Positions 17,580 through 26,066 of a DNA stretch of 64,000 nucleotides are shown here, piece after piece. Position numbers and translations under genes: made by a program. Each line of letters begins with the position of its first letter. Position 1 is the first letter of the stretch. Under the pieces are notes generated by a model. The model saw only the letters and a list, made by a program, of their open reading frames with translations, ran no database searches and had not been told where the DNA came from. Source of the DNA: Erythrobacter oryzae (GTDB lineage Bacteria; Pseudomonadota; Alphaproteobacteria; Sphingomonadales; Sphingomonadaceae); contig NZ_JASCXI010000004.1 in assembly GCF_030271515.1 (NCBI RefSeq), positions 434,001 through 498,000 of the forward strand. Reading direction: 5' to 3'.

Positions 17580-20318
17580 ATGTCGACCGGCACGCGCCTG
17601 GCAGGGCTGCTGCTTCTCACCACGTCGCTCACCTTGCCTTCGATGCTTCACGCGCAGGAAGCGCCGGAGACCGAGGCCGAGACCCAGGTCGACGAGCCTG
17701 CGCAGGATGCGCTCACCGACGAAGTCGCGGGCGAGCCCCCGGCCGAGGAACTGCAGGAGACCGACATCTCGGTCCCGGGCGGCGACATCATCGTCACCGG
17801 CCGCCGCCAGCGCAATCCCGAGCGCTCCTCGGGCCAGGTGCTGAGTGTGCTCTCCGAAGCCGACATCGCCCGCTCGGGCGAAGGCGACATCGCCGGCGCG
17901 CTCGCGCGTGTCTCGGGCCTTTCGCTAGTGGGCAACGGCCGCGTCTTCGTGCGCGGTCTGGGTGACCGCTACTCGCTCGCGCTATTGAACGGCCTGCCGC
18001 TGCCCAGCCCCGAACCGCTGAGCCGCGTCGTCCCGCTCGACATCTTCCCGACCAGCGTGATCGCGTCGAGCCTCGTGCAGAAGACCTATTCGGCCAACTT
18101 CCCGGGCGAATTCGGCGGCGGGGTGATCAACCTCACCACCAAGGCGATCCCGACCGAGAGCTTCCTCACCGTCGGCTTCTCCGGCAGCGGCGACACCGAG
18201 ACGACCTTCGAGAACGGCCTCACCTATTTCGGCAGCCGCTGGGACACCTTCGGCTTCGACAACGGCAACCGCGATTTCCCCAGCGTGTTGCAGGACGCGA
18301 TCGGTTCCGGCACCCGGGTCAACGATCTGAGCGCCGCCCAGCAGCGCCAGCTCGCCGGACAGATCCTCCCGATCAACCTCGTCACGCTGCAGAAGAACGA
18401 CCACCTGCCGATCAACTTCGGTGCCAACATCACCGGCGGCACCTCGTTCGAAGTGGGCGACGGCAACTATCTCGGCATCATCGCCACCGCCGGGATCACC
18501 AACACCTGGCGCAACCGCTCGGTCATCAGCCAGCAGTTCGGCGATGCGCAGGCGGGCCAGATCCTGTTCGATTCGAACAATTTCATCACCGACAACAAGG
18601 TGCTGGTGAACGCGCTGGTCGGCCTCGGGCTCGACATCGGCGAACACACCATCCGCTGGACCAACCTCTACATCCGCGACACCCTGAAGACCGCGCGTCT
18701 CGCCACCGGGACCGACGCCTTCACCGATGTCGCCCGCCCGTTCGACTTCATCACCCAGCAGACCGGCTGGTTCGAACGCCAGCTGATGGATTCGCAGATC
18801 GTCGCCGAACTCGATTTCGACAGCATCAAGGTCGACCTGCGCGGCGGCTATGCCCGCACCGACCGCGAGGCGCCCTACAACGCGATCGTCCCCTATATCC
18901 GCACCAACATCCCCAACGACCCCTTCGGCAGCCGCTATGTGGTCGATGTCGGCGCGATCATCGGCGGCACGGACCGCATCCAGGTCGGCTTCGAGGATCT
19001 CACCGAGGAACTGTGGTTCGGCGGTGCGGACGTCACCTTCGAGGTCACCGACACCCTCTCGCTGACCGCGGGCTATGCCTATTCGGACACCAGCCGCCGC
19101 TCGCTGTCCTTCATCATCCGCCCGCTGGTCGCCTCGACCGCGGAGTTCAACACTGCGCTGCGCGCGCTGGGCCTGCGCCAGCCGGGGCAGATCATCAACG
19201 GCGCGACGCTGGCGACCGATGCCAACGGCAACGGCTTCTTCACCGTCACCGTCTCCGATCCGACCCCCTTCCCGGTGTTCGACGCGGCGCTGACCGTCCA
19301 CGCGGGCTATGGCCTTGCCCGCTACCGCCCGACCGATCGCCTCAGCATCGAAGCCGGGGTGCGCTACGAGGACGGACTTCAGGTCGCCGCGCCCGATCTC
19401 ACCTTCGGCGGCGGCAACCTTGCCAACCCGACGCGGATCGCCAACGACTACTTCCTCCCCTCGGCGACCGTCACCTGGGAGGCGATCGACGATCTGCAAC
19501 TGCGCCTCTCGGCCTCGCAGACCATCGCCCGCCCACAGTTCCGCGAGCTGGTGGAGCAGACCTATTTCGACCCGGAATCGAACCGCCGTTTCCGCGGCAA
19601 CCCCTTCCTCGTCGACAGCGAATTGCTGAACCTGGAAGCGCGCGCCGAATATTACTTCGGCGGCCCGCGCCGGGTGAGCCTCGCCGGCTTCTTCAAGAAG
19701 ATCGACAACCCGATCGAAAATTTCCTGATCACCGCGCCCGGCATCATCGAGACGAGCTACGCCAACGCCCCTTCCGCCGAGCTTTACGGGGCCGAGCTCG
19801 ATCTTGCCTATGGGATCGATCTGGCCAGCTGGGGCGGGTTCTTCGAGACCAAGCAGTTCCTGATCCTCGCCAATTACACCTACACGCAATCGAACATCGC
19901 GGTGGGCGCGGCCGACCTTGCCCCGATCCCCGGTGCGACCGGCCAGCTCGCCAGCCAGCTGTTCGACGACGGCGCGCCGCTGGTTGGCCAGTCGGACCAC
20001 GTCGCCAACCTCTCGCTCGGCATCGAGGATGACGACAAGGTCCAGCAGTTCACCGTGCTGCTGAACTATGCGAGCGAGCGCGTGACCCTGCGCGGCGGAG
20101 CCCTGCCCGACGTGGTCGAGGACCCGGGCCTCACCGTCGACGTGGTGGTCCGCTCGGAGGTGAAGCTCGGCGGCCTGCCGCTCGAAGTGAGCCTCGAGGC
20201 GCGCAACATCTTCGGGCGCGACAACTTCGAGTTCCAGGAAATCAACGGCAACCGCGCCGAGATCAACACCTTCCAGGTCGGCACCACCTTCTCGATCGGG
20301 GTGAAGGCGGAATTCTGA
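17580..20318 (+). CDS. TonB-dependent outer-membrane receptor
   Basis: A 912-residue outer-membrane receptor. After a signal peptide (LLLLTTSLTLPSMLHAQ) comes a Glu-rich spacer, then a plug domain (DIIVTGRR, VLSEADIARSGEGDIAGALARVSGLSL, VFVRGLGDRYSLALLNGLPLP, FGGGVINLTTK), and a large beta-barrel ending in Phe. The FVRGLGDRY pattern is typical of sphingomonad/Caulobacter OAR-like receptors. I chose the ATG at 17580, ten bases behind GAGGGGG; ORFs starting at 17514 (TTG) or 17562 lack this spacing. It lies 132 bases behind the lipoprotein gene, so the two probably act together in uptake. The substrate is unknown. Confidence 0.9.
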   Translation: MSTGTRLAGLLLLTTSLTLPSMLHAQEAPETEAETQVDEPAQDALTDEVAGEPPAEELQETDISVPGGDIIVTGRRQRNPERSSGQVLSVLSEADIARSGEGDIAGALARVSGLSLVGNGRVFVRGLGDRYSLALLNGLPLPSPEPLSRVVPLDIFPTSVIASSLVQKTYSANFPGEFGGGVINLTTKAIPTESFLTVGFSGSGDTETTFENGLTYFGSRWDTFGFDNGNRDFPSVLQDAIGSGTRVNDLSAAQQRQLAGQILPINLVTLQKNDHLPINFGANITGGTSFEVGDGNYLGIIATAGITNTWRNRSVISQQFGDAQAGQILFDSNNFITDNKVLVNALVGLGLDIGEHTIRWTNLYIRDTLKTARLATGTDAFTDVARPFDFITQQTGWFERQLMDSQIVAELDFDSIKVDLRGGYARTDREAPYNAIVPYIRTNIPNDPFGSRYVVDVGAIIGGTDRIQVGFEDLTEELWFGGADVTFEVTDTLSLTAGYAYSDTSRRSLSFIIRPLVASTAEFNTALRALGLRQPGQIINGATLATDANGNGFFTVTVSDPTPFPVFDAALTVHAGYGLARYRPTDRLSIEAGVRYEDGLQVAAPDLTFGGGNLANPTRIANDYFLPSATVTWEAIDDLQLRLSASQTIARPQFRELVEQTYFDPESNRRFRGNPFLVDSELLNLEARAEYYFGGPRRVSLAGFFKKIDNPIENFLITAPGIIETSYANAPSAELYGAELDLAYGIDLASWGGFFETKQFLILANYTYTQSNIAVGAADLAPIPGATGQLASQLFDDGAPLVGQSDHVANLSLGIEDDDKVQQFTVLLNYASERVTLRGGALPDVVEDPGLTVDVVVRSEVKLGGLPLEVSLEARNIFGRDNFEFQEINGNRAEINTFQVGTTFSIGVKAEF

Positions 20319-20339
20319 TCCGGGTGTGATAGCTAGCGG

Positions 20340-20370
20340 AAAGGCCGCTCCCTTCGGGGGGCGGCCTTTT
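20340..20370 (+). terminator. rho-independent terminator after TonB receptor
   Basis: AAAGGCCGC (20340-20348) pairs with GCGGCCTTT (20361-20369) around a short C/G loop and ends in TTTT. Because the stem has A-runs on its left side it can also work for the opposite strand, where the response-regulator gene ends. Confidence 0.85.
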
Positions 20371-20457
20371 CAGTTTGGCGGCAAGCGGGTGGATGCTGCC
20401 ATGCCAACCCCACCGTCACCCCGTGCTTGACGCGGGGTGACGAAGTGTTCTGCTTCT

Positions 20458-21132
20458 TTACCCAAGATCGAACACATACCCCAGCGATCGCACCGTGCGC
20501 AGCGGGTTGCCGCCGCCGGCTGCCTTGATCGCGCGGCGCAGGCGGCCGATCCACACGTCCACCGTGCGCTCGTCGATCGGAGGTTCGCGCTTGCCGAGGC
20601 CGTTGATGAGGTCCTCGCGGGTGAGCACACGGTTGGGGTTCTCGGCGAGGAAGCGCAGCAGGCGGAATTCGTTGGGCCGCAGCAGGATTGGCTGCTCGTT
20701 CCAGCGCGCCTGCAAGGCCGCCATGTCGATCGTCAGCGCGCCGAGTTCGAAGCGCCGAGTCGCCTGGCGCTCGACCCCGCGCGATTGCAGCGCCAGCACC
20801 CGGTCGAGCACCGCGGTGCGGGTGAGCGGGCCGATCACGTAGTCGTCCGCCCCGGCGCGCAGCGCGCGGCGGCGGTCCTCGGGGTCGTCCTCCTCGAGCA
20901 CCATGGTGACATGGGCATCGACCGTGCGGGCATCGGCGCGCAACCGGCGGCACATCTCGAGTCCCGCCAGCTCGGGCATCACCCAGTCGACAAAGGCCCA
21001 CATCGGCCCCTCGACCAGCCGCCGCGGGCCCTCGGGCCCGAGCCGGTCGAAGGTGAAGCGGCGCTGGTCGTGCACGAAGTCCTCCAGGCTCTCGCCCAGT
21101 TCGCTCGTCAGGAAGATATTGACGACATCCAT
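20458..21132 (-). CDS. PhoB/OmpR-family response regulator with degenerate receiver
   Basis: A 224-residue protein with a receiver domain (residues 1-115) and a winged-helix DNA-binding domain (NEFRLLRFLAENPNRVLTREDLINGLGKR, RTVDVWIGRLRRAIKAAG, LRTVRSLGYVF). The phospho-acceptor Asp49 is present in FVDWVMPE. The acidic pair normally found near the N-terminus is missing (IFLTSEL), and the conserved Lys before Pro is Gly101 (YVIGPL). Phosphorylation-driven switching may therefore be altered. No histidine kinase gene adjoins it. It lies convergent to the TonB receptor. The upstream in-frame extension to 21720 is shadow sequence; the ATG at 21132 begins MDVVNIF. Confidence 0.85.
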   Translation of the reverse strand: MDVVNIFLTSELGESLEDFVHDQRRFTFDRLGPEGPRRLVEGPMWAFVDWVMPELAGLEMCRRLRADARTVDAHVTMVLEEDDPEDRRRALRAGADDYVIGPLTRTAVLDRVLALQSRGVERQATRRFELGALTIDMAALQARWNEQPILLRPNEFRLLRFLAENPNRVLTREDLINGLGKREPPIDERTVDVWIGRLRRAIKAAGGGNPLRTVRSLGYVFDLG

Positions 21133-21239
21133 CTGCGCTTGCCCCGCTTTCGCAGCGAGGATTGGCGCAGGCGTGTGACGCGTTTGTGACTGCTTTTCAG
21201 TTGAGTGTAACAATGTCCCGAAAGGTTCGGGCCGCGGTG

Positions 21240-21980
21240 TCAGGCGAGCGTCAGCCCCCCGTCCACAACGAGGGTCTGGCCGGTGATGTAGGCGCTTAGA
21301 GGCGAGGCGAGGAACAGCGCCGCACCGGCCATATCCTCGGGCGTGCCCATGCGGCGCAAGGGAATGCGCTTGAGACTCGCTTCGAGGCGTTCGGGGTGGT
21401 CGGTGGTGACAGATGTGAGCTTGGTCGGCACCAGCCCCGGGGCGATGCCGTTGACCCGGATGCCGTCCCTCGCCCAGGCCTCGCCCAGCGTCTTGGTAAG
21501 ACTCGCCGCGCCCGCCTTGGAGGCGGCGTAGGCTGGCGTGCCGATGGTCGATTTGAATGCGGCGACCGACGAGACGATGATGATCCGGCCCTTCGCTTCC
21601 GCCAGCGCCGGGTGGAACGCGCGGGCGGCGTCCATCACCGAATTGAGGTTGATGTCGACCACAGCGTCCCACCCCTCGCGGGCGAACTCCTGCCGCCCGT
21701 AGCGCACCGTGCCCTGGCACAGCACCAGCACGTCGAGCGGCCCGAAGCCCTCCGCCAGCCGCCCTGCCGCGTCGCGATCGGTGAGGTCAAGCTGGCGGTA
21801 ATCGAGGCCGGTGAAGTCGGAGTCCTCGGCCTCGAGATAGTCGCCGAAATCGGGCCGCGTGCCGGTGACGGTCACCTGCGCACCGCGCTGGCGGAAGCCG
21901 TGCGCGATGCCGTTGCCGATCCCCGACGATCCGCCGATGACGAGGACGCGCTGGCCGGTGAAGTCGAGGTCGCCCGCCAC
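21240..21980 (-). CDS. SDR-family NAD(P)-dependent oxidoreductase
   Basis: A 246-residue classical short-chain dehydrogenase. The cofactor motif GGSSGIGNGIA is near residue 16, the structural NAG-like motif is CQG near 88, and the catalytic Ser-Tyr-Lys set is in IIIVSSVAAFKSTIGTPAYAASKAG. The C-terminal SPLSAYITGQTLVVDGG is typical. It starts with GTG one base after the stop of the acyl-CoA dehydrogenase gene, so the two form an operon and may act in fatty-acid or related acyl metabolism. The substrate is not evident. Confidence 0.88.
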   Translation of the reverse strand: MAGDLDFTGQRVLVIGGSSGIGNGIAHGFRQRGAQVTVTGTRPDFGDYLEAEDSDFTGLDYRQLDLTDRDAAGRLAEGFGPLDVLVLCQGTVRYGRQEFAREGWDAVVDINLNSVMDAARAFHPALAEAKGRIIIVSSVAAFKSTIGTPAYAASKAGAASLTKTLGEAWARDGIRVNGIAPGLVPTKLTSVTTDHPERLEASLKRIPLRRMGTPEDMAGAALFLASPLSAYITGQTLVVDGGLTLA

Positions 21981-21981
21981 T

Positions 21982-23124
21982 TCAGATACTCCGCGAGATC
22001 ACTTCCTTCATGATCTCGTTCGTCCCGCCGAAGATCCGCGTCACGCGCGCGTCGCGCCACAGGCGGGCGATGGCGTATTCGTTCATGTAGCCCGCCCCGC
22101 CGTGGAGTTGCAGCGCGGTGTCGCAGCATTCCCACTGGAGGTCAGTGTGCCACAGCTTGGCGGCGCTCGCCTCGTCGGTGGTGAGCTCGCCCGCCAAGTG
22201 CTTGCGGATCGCCCAGTCGAGGTGCGCCCAGCCCACCTGCAGTTTGGCCTTGAGGTCAGCGAGGGTGAACTTGGTGTTCTGGAACTCGAACACCGTCTTC
22301 CCGAAAGCCTTGCGGTCCTTGGTGAATTTTACGGCTTCATCAAACGCCCGCTGCGCGGCCGCCTGCGCGCCGACCGCGATGCCGAGGCGTTCCTGCGGCA
22401 GCTCTTCCATGAGGTGCACGAAGCCCATGCCTTCGGCGCCCAAGATGTTGGTCATCGGCACGCGGCAATCGTTGAAGAACAGCTCGGAGGTGTCGGCGGC
22501 GTGCTGGCCGATCTTGTCGAGATTGCGCCCGCGCTCGAAACCGGGGGTGTCGGCGTCGACCAGCACGAGGCTGATGCCCTTCGCGCCCTTCTCGGGATCG
22601 GTCTTGGCGACCACGATCACGCAATCGGCGTTCTGGCCGTTGGTGATGTAGGTCTTCGAGCCGTTGATGACGAGGTGGTTGCCGTCCTTCTTCGCCGTGG
22701 TGCGGATGCCCTGAAGGTCGCTCCCCGCGCCCGGTTCGGTCATGGCGATCGCGGTGATGATGTCGCCGCTGACCATGCCGGGGAGATACTTGGCGCGCTG
22801 TTCGGGATTGCCGAGGCGCTCGAAATAGTTCGCCGTGATGTCGTTCTGGAGCGTGAAGCCTGCCGAGGAGCCGAGGTAGGAAAGCTCCTCGGTCAGCACG
22901 CAGTTGAACCCGAAATCGAGGCCGAGGCCGCCGTTCTCCTCCTTCACCGTCATGCACAGCATGCCGGCATCGCCCATCTTCTTCCAGACGTCACGGGGCA
23001 CGATGCCATTCGCCTCGTGCTCGTCCATGTGCGGGGTCAGGTGCTCGGCAAAGACCTTGCGGACGGTGTCGCGGAAGGCCTCGTGGTCTTCGTTATAGGC
23101 GGTGCGATAGGAGGTCGCGAGCAT
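21982..23124 (-). CDS. acyl-CoA dehydrogenase, long-chain type
   Basis: A 380-residue flavoprotein of the acyl-CoA dehydrogenase family (IAMTEPGAGSDLQGI substrate/FAD loop, KTYITNGQNAD, DRKAFGKTVFEFQNTKF, LHGGAGYMNEYAIARLWRDARV). The medium-chain catalytic Glu position near the C-terminus is Gly (IFGGTNEI). The Glu expected for the long-chain/isovaleryl subtype is present in LPQERLGIA near residue 243. It should oxidise acyl-CoA to enoyl-CoA and pass electrons to ETF. It is co-transcribed with the downstream SDR gene. Confidence 0.9.
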   Translation of the reverse strand: MLATSYRTAYNEDHEAFRDTVRKVFAEHLTPHMDEHEANGIVPRDVWKKMGDAGMLCMTVKEENGGLGLDFGFNCVLTEELSYLGSSAGFTLQNDITANYFERLGNPEQRAKYLPGMVSGDIITAIAMTEPGAGSDLQGIRTTAKKDGNHLVINGSKTYITNGQNADCVIVVAKTDPEKGAKGISLVLVDADTPGFERGRNLDKIGQHAADTSELFFNDCRVPMTNILGAEGMGFVHLMEELPQERLGIAVGAQAAAQRAFDEAVKFTKDRKAFGKTVFEFQNTKFTLADLKAKLQVGWAHLDWAIRKHLAGELTTDEASAAKLWHTDLQWECCDTALQLHGGAGYMNEYAIARLWRDARVTRIFGGTNEIMKEVISRSI

Positions 23125-23215
23125 GGGGGTTCTCTCCGGCAGATGGGTTTTGATTTGCCACGATAGAACCGTGCGGGGGCGCGGGGGTCAAGCGCCAAAA
23201 GTGCAAGCTGCCCGG

Positions 23216-23950
23216 TCAATGAGGGATGAAACCGCGCCAGAATTCCTGCATCGCAAGAGATTGCGCCACCGGCTTGAGCAGGATCATCCCCGCATTCGCA
23301 ACAACCGCCAACACCGTGGCCGGGTGGCGCAGCTTGCCGAACCGCCACGCGAACAGCAGCGTCATCGCGATGATGATCGCCTGACAGAGATACAGCGGCA
23401 CATCCATCGCGGCCTTGTTCTCCGGGACGAAGCCATAGGCCATGATCCAGACATTCTGCATCCCTCGGCCGAGCGCCGGCATGATCAGGATGAAGGCGGT
23501 CGACGCCATCCACCAGCCGTGATCCTCGGGCGATTTGCGCGTCACGATTGCCATGCCCACCGCGACCGCAAAGGCGGTGATCAGCAGCATTTCGCTCTGC
23601 ATGATCCAGAAGAAGAACCACGGCTCGAACGGGCCCCAATCCTGCGGATTGTCGCGCACGGAGTTGGCAAAGACGATGTCACGGAACAGCTGCGAGACCG
23701 ACAGAAGGATCATCGCACCTGCCAGCAAGAGCCCGAACAGGCCCCACGTCCGGTGCGCCGCGATCTTGCCCTTGGCGACAAACCGCGGCTGGAGGATCAG
23801 GAAAGCATACCAGGCGGTCGCGTTCCAATAGTGGATGTGCACCGCCCAGGTGTTGCTGGTGAAATCACCCCAGTAATCCATGGCGATGCCGAGTTGCATG
23901 ATCGCCATCACGGCGATCATCCAGATCCACAAGGGTCGCAGCTTTTCCAT
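23216..23950 (-). CDS. multi-pass membrane protein of unknown function
   Basis: A 244-residue protein with about seven hydrophobic segments and many Trp, Phe and His residues in or near them (HIHYWNATAWYAFLILQPRFVAKG, RTWGLFGLLLAGAMILL, WFFFWIMQSEMLLITAF). The layout resembles membrane proteins with four or more helices of the DUF2306 or cytochrome-like kind, but I see no firm family signature. It reads leftward behind the ferredoxin-NADP reductase gene (stop at 23990, start at 23950), so the two may be co-transcribed. Confidence 0.6.
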   Translation of the reverse strand: MEKLRPLWIWMIAVMAIMQLGIAMDYWGDFTSNTWAVHIHYWNATAWYAFLILQPRFVAKGKIAAHRTWGLFGLLLAGAMILLSVSQLFRDIVFANSVRDNPQDWGPFEPWFFFWIMQSEMLLITAFAVAVGMAIVTRKSPEDHGWWMASTAFILIMPALGRGMQNVWIMAYGFVPENKAAMDVPLYLCQAIIIAMTLLFAWRFGKLRHPATVLAVVANAGMILLKPVAQSLAMQEFWRGFIPH

Positions 23951-23989
23951 GTCCCATCCCCCCGGGGGGGAGGGGTAACACAGGCGGGG

Positions 23990-24805
23990 TTACCCCACAA
24001 ACGCCCGTTCGATCACGAACTGCCCCGGCTTGTTGTTCGCGCCTTCCTCGAACCCGCGGCGTTCCAGGTCGGCCGCATGGTCCTTGATCATGGCCATCGA
24101 CCCACAAAGCATCACGCGGTCCTCGTCCGGCACGAAGCGCTGAGGGCCCTTGGACTGTTCGAACAGCCGCCCATCGTCGATCAGCGCCTGAATGCGGCCC
24201 TGTGTGCGGAAGGGTTCGCGGGTGACGGTGGGGACGTAGATCATCCGCGCGCGGTCTTCGTCCTCGAGCAGCGGGTCGCCTTCGAGCTTCGATTCCAGCA
24301 GCTCGCGGTAAGCCAACTCGTTCACGTTGCGAACCGAGTGCACCACGATCACTTCCTCGAACATCCCGTAAACCTCGGGATCGCGCACGAGGCTCATGAA
24401 CGGCGCCAGCCCCGTGCCGGTCGAAAGCATGAAGAGGCGCTTGCCCGGCAGCAGCGCGTCGGTGACGAGGGTGCCGGTCGGCTTCTTGCCGAGGTAGATG
24501 GGATCGCCGACCTGGATGTGCTGCAGCCGCGAGGTCAGGGGGCCGTCCTGCACCTTGATCGACAGGAACTCGAGCTCCTCGGCATAGGAGGGCGAGGCGA
24601 CGGAATAGGCGCGCAGCAGCGGCTTGCCGTTGTCGCCCGGCAGGCCGATCATCACGAACTCGCCCGAACGGAAGCGGAAGCTCGCCGGGCGGGTCATCTT
24701 GAGGCTGAACAGCCCGTCGCACCAGTGGTGGACATCGGTGATGGTCTCGACCGAGAGCGCGGCGCTTTCGGTGAACTGGTCGCGGGTCAGAGCGGTTTGG
24801 GTCAC
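23990..24805 (-). CDS. fpr: ferredoxin--NADP reductase
   Basis: A 271-residue bacterial-type FNR. The FAD-binding RAYSVASP block and the GEFVMIGL strand lie in the first half. The NADP part shows LFMLSTGTGLAPFMSLVRDPE and MLCGSMAMIKD, and the C-terminus ends ...VIERAFVG as in the FprA subclass. It exchanges electrons between NADPH and ferredoxin or flavodoxin, which could serve iron-sulfur, stress or nitrogenase-like (BchLNB/BchXYZ) reductases. I prefer the GTG at 24805, with GAGG six bases ahead; a GTG at 24829 would add eight residues. Confidence 0.88.
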   Translation of the reverse strand: MTQTALTRDQFTESAALSVETITDVHHWCDGLFSLKMTRPASFRFRSGEFVMIGLPGDNGKPLLRAYSVASPSYAEELEFLSIKVQDGPLTSRLQHIQVGDPIYLGKKPTGTLVTDALLPGKRLFMLSTGTGLAPFMSLVRDPEVYGMFEEVIVVHSVRNVNELAYRELLESKLEGDPLLEDEDRARMIYVPTVTREPFRTQGRIQALIDDGRLFEQSKGPQRFVPDEDRVMLCGSMAMIKDHAADLERRGFEEGANNKPGQFVIERAFVG

Positions 24806-24949
24806 AAGGGGCCTCGGATACGGGTGCACGCCGCCCGGGAGGGGCGGTCAGGATGGCGGCGCCAATGAACCAGCGAAGCGCGCGCTTCAAGACAGTTTAG
24901 CGATAGGCCGTGAAAGCGCGCCTTGATCGCGCGCAAATCCAGCAAAGGC

Positions 24950-25996
24950 TCAGTTCCACCCGGCCGCGTTGTAGAGCTCGACCGCGCGGGCCTCGTTCTT
25001 GCCGATCTCGGCCGCGCCCAGCGTGTCGGCCTTGAAGGTGCCGAGCTTCTCGACCGCCGATGTGGGCGCGACGCCGGTCGCCGTCGGATACTCGTTGTTG
25101 CCGTTGGCGAGGAACTGCTGCGCCTTGTCGGTCGCGAGATATTCGAGGAACTTCACCGCGTTCTCGCGGTTGGGCGCGGTCTTGACCAGCCCCGCGCCGC
25201 TCATGTTGACGTGGGTGCCGGTGGTGGCCTGATTGGGGAAGATGATGCCGATGGACTCGAGCACCTTGCGCTTCTCGGGCGTGTCGAAGCGCGCGAGGTA
25301 GTAGGTGTTGACCAGCGAGATGTCGCACTCGCCCGCCGCCACGGCCTCGATGTTCGACATGTCATTGCCCTCGGGCGGGCGCTGGAAATTGGCGACGACG
25401 CCCTTGGCCCATGCGCCCGCCTTCGCCTCGCCGTCATGCGCGATCATGCTCGAGAGCAGCGCGATGTTGTAGACGCTGGAGGAGGAGCGCATGCAGATGC
25501 GGCCCTTGAATTCCGGCTTGGCCAGATCCTCGTAAGTGGCGAGGCCCTGCGGCGCGCCCTTGGCCTTGTTGTAGACGATGATCCGCGCGCGGGTGGTGAG
25601 CGCGAACCAGCGGTTCTGGGGATCGCGCAGGTTGGCGGGGATGCGCTCTTGCAGCACCTTGGAGTCGACCGGCGCGAGGAAACCTGCCTGCTCGGCCCGC
25701 CACAGGCGGCCTGCATCGACCGTCACGAACAGATCGGCCTGGCTATATTCGCCCTCGGCCGCGATCCGCTCGATCAGCGCGTCGGCATCGGCTTCGAGGC
25801 GGTTGACCTTGATGCCGGTGGAGCAGGTGAAGTCCTCGTAGAGCGCAAGGTCGGTGTCGTAGTGGCGCGAGGTGTAGACGTTGACGACGCCAGCGGGCGC
25901 GGCGCAGGCCTTCGCCGCGCCCCCGCCCTCTCCGGCGCAAGCGGCAAGCGCAGCCAGACTGACGCTGACGAGGGCGGCGAGGAACAGGTGTTTCAT
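24950..25996 (-). CDS. Fe(III) ABC transporter substrate-binding lipoprotein (FbpA/FutA type)
   Basis: A 348-residue protein with a signal sequence ending LAALAAC (lipobox) and the transferrin-like binding-protein fold. It has VNVYTSRHYDTD at the start of the mature domain, WFALTTRARIIVYNK, and the iron-binding Tyr-Tyr pair in SLVNTYYLARF. It should capture ferric iron in the periplasm for the ATPase and permease encoded upstream. The ATG at 25996 begins the signal peptide; an in-frame ATG at 26059 would run through the promoter. A Fur-box-like dyad lies 31 bases upstream. Confidence 0.9.
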   Translation of the reverse strand: MKHLFLAALVSVSLAALAACAGEGGGAAKACAAPAGVVNVYTSRHYDTDLALYEDFTCSTGIKVNRLEADADALIERIAAEGEYSQADLFVTVDAGRLWRAEQAGFLAPVDSKVLQERIPANLRDPQNRWFALTTRARIIVYNKAKGAPQGLATYEDLAKPEFKGRICMRSSSSVYNIALLSSMIAHDGEAKAGAWAKGVVANFQRPPEGNDMSNIEAVAAGECDISLVNTYYLARFDTPEKRKVLESIGIIFPNQATTGTHVNMSGAGLVKTAPNRENAVKFLEYLATDKAQQFLANGNNEYPTATGVAPTSAVEKLGTFKADTLGAAEIGKNEARAVELYNAAGWN

Positions 25997-26026
25997 CGGG
26001 TGGGAGGCTTTCGCGGGGATCAGTAT

Positions 26027-26043
26027 TTGCGAATGACTTGCAA
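26027..26043 (-). promoter_or_regulatory. Fur-box-like dyad before iron-binding protein gene
   Basis: TTGCGAATGACTTGCAA is an imperfect palindrome with matching TTGC/GCAA ends, similar to alphaproteobacterial Fur or Irr sites. It lies between the ATPase stop and the binding-protein start, so that gene likely has its own iron-regulated promoter. Confidence 0.55.
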
Positions 26044-26066
26044 TATTATCGCCCGCCATGCAAGCC

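Noticed and set aside
17982..20000. 672-residue open frame antisense to the TonB receptor
   Set aside because: Same artefact; ppk, bchH and virB4 show similar antisense frames.
21133..21720. In-frame upstream extension of the response regulator
   Set aside because: It overlaps the SDR gene in another frame; the receiver fold begins at MDVVNIF.
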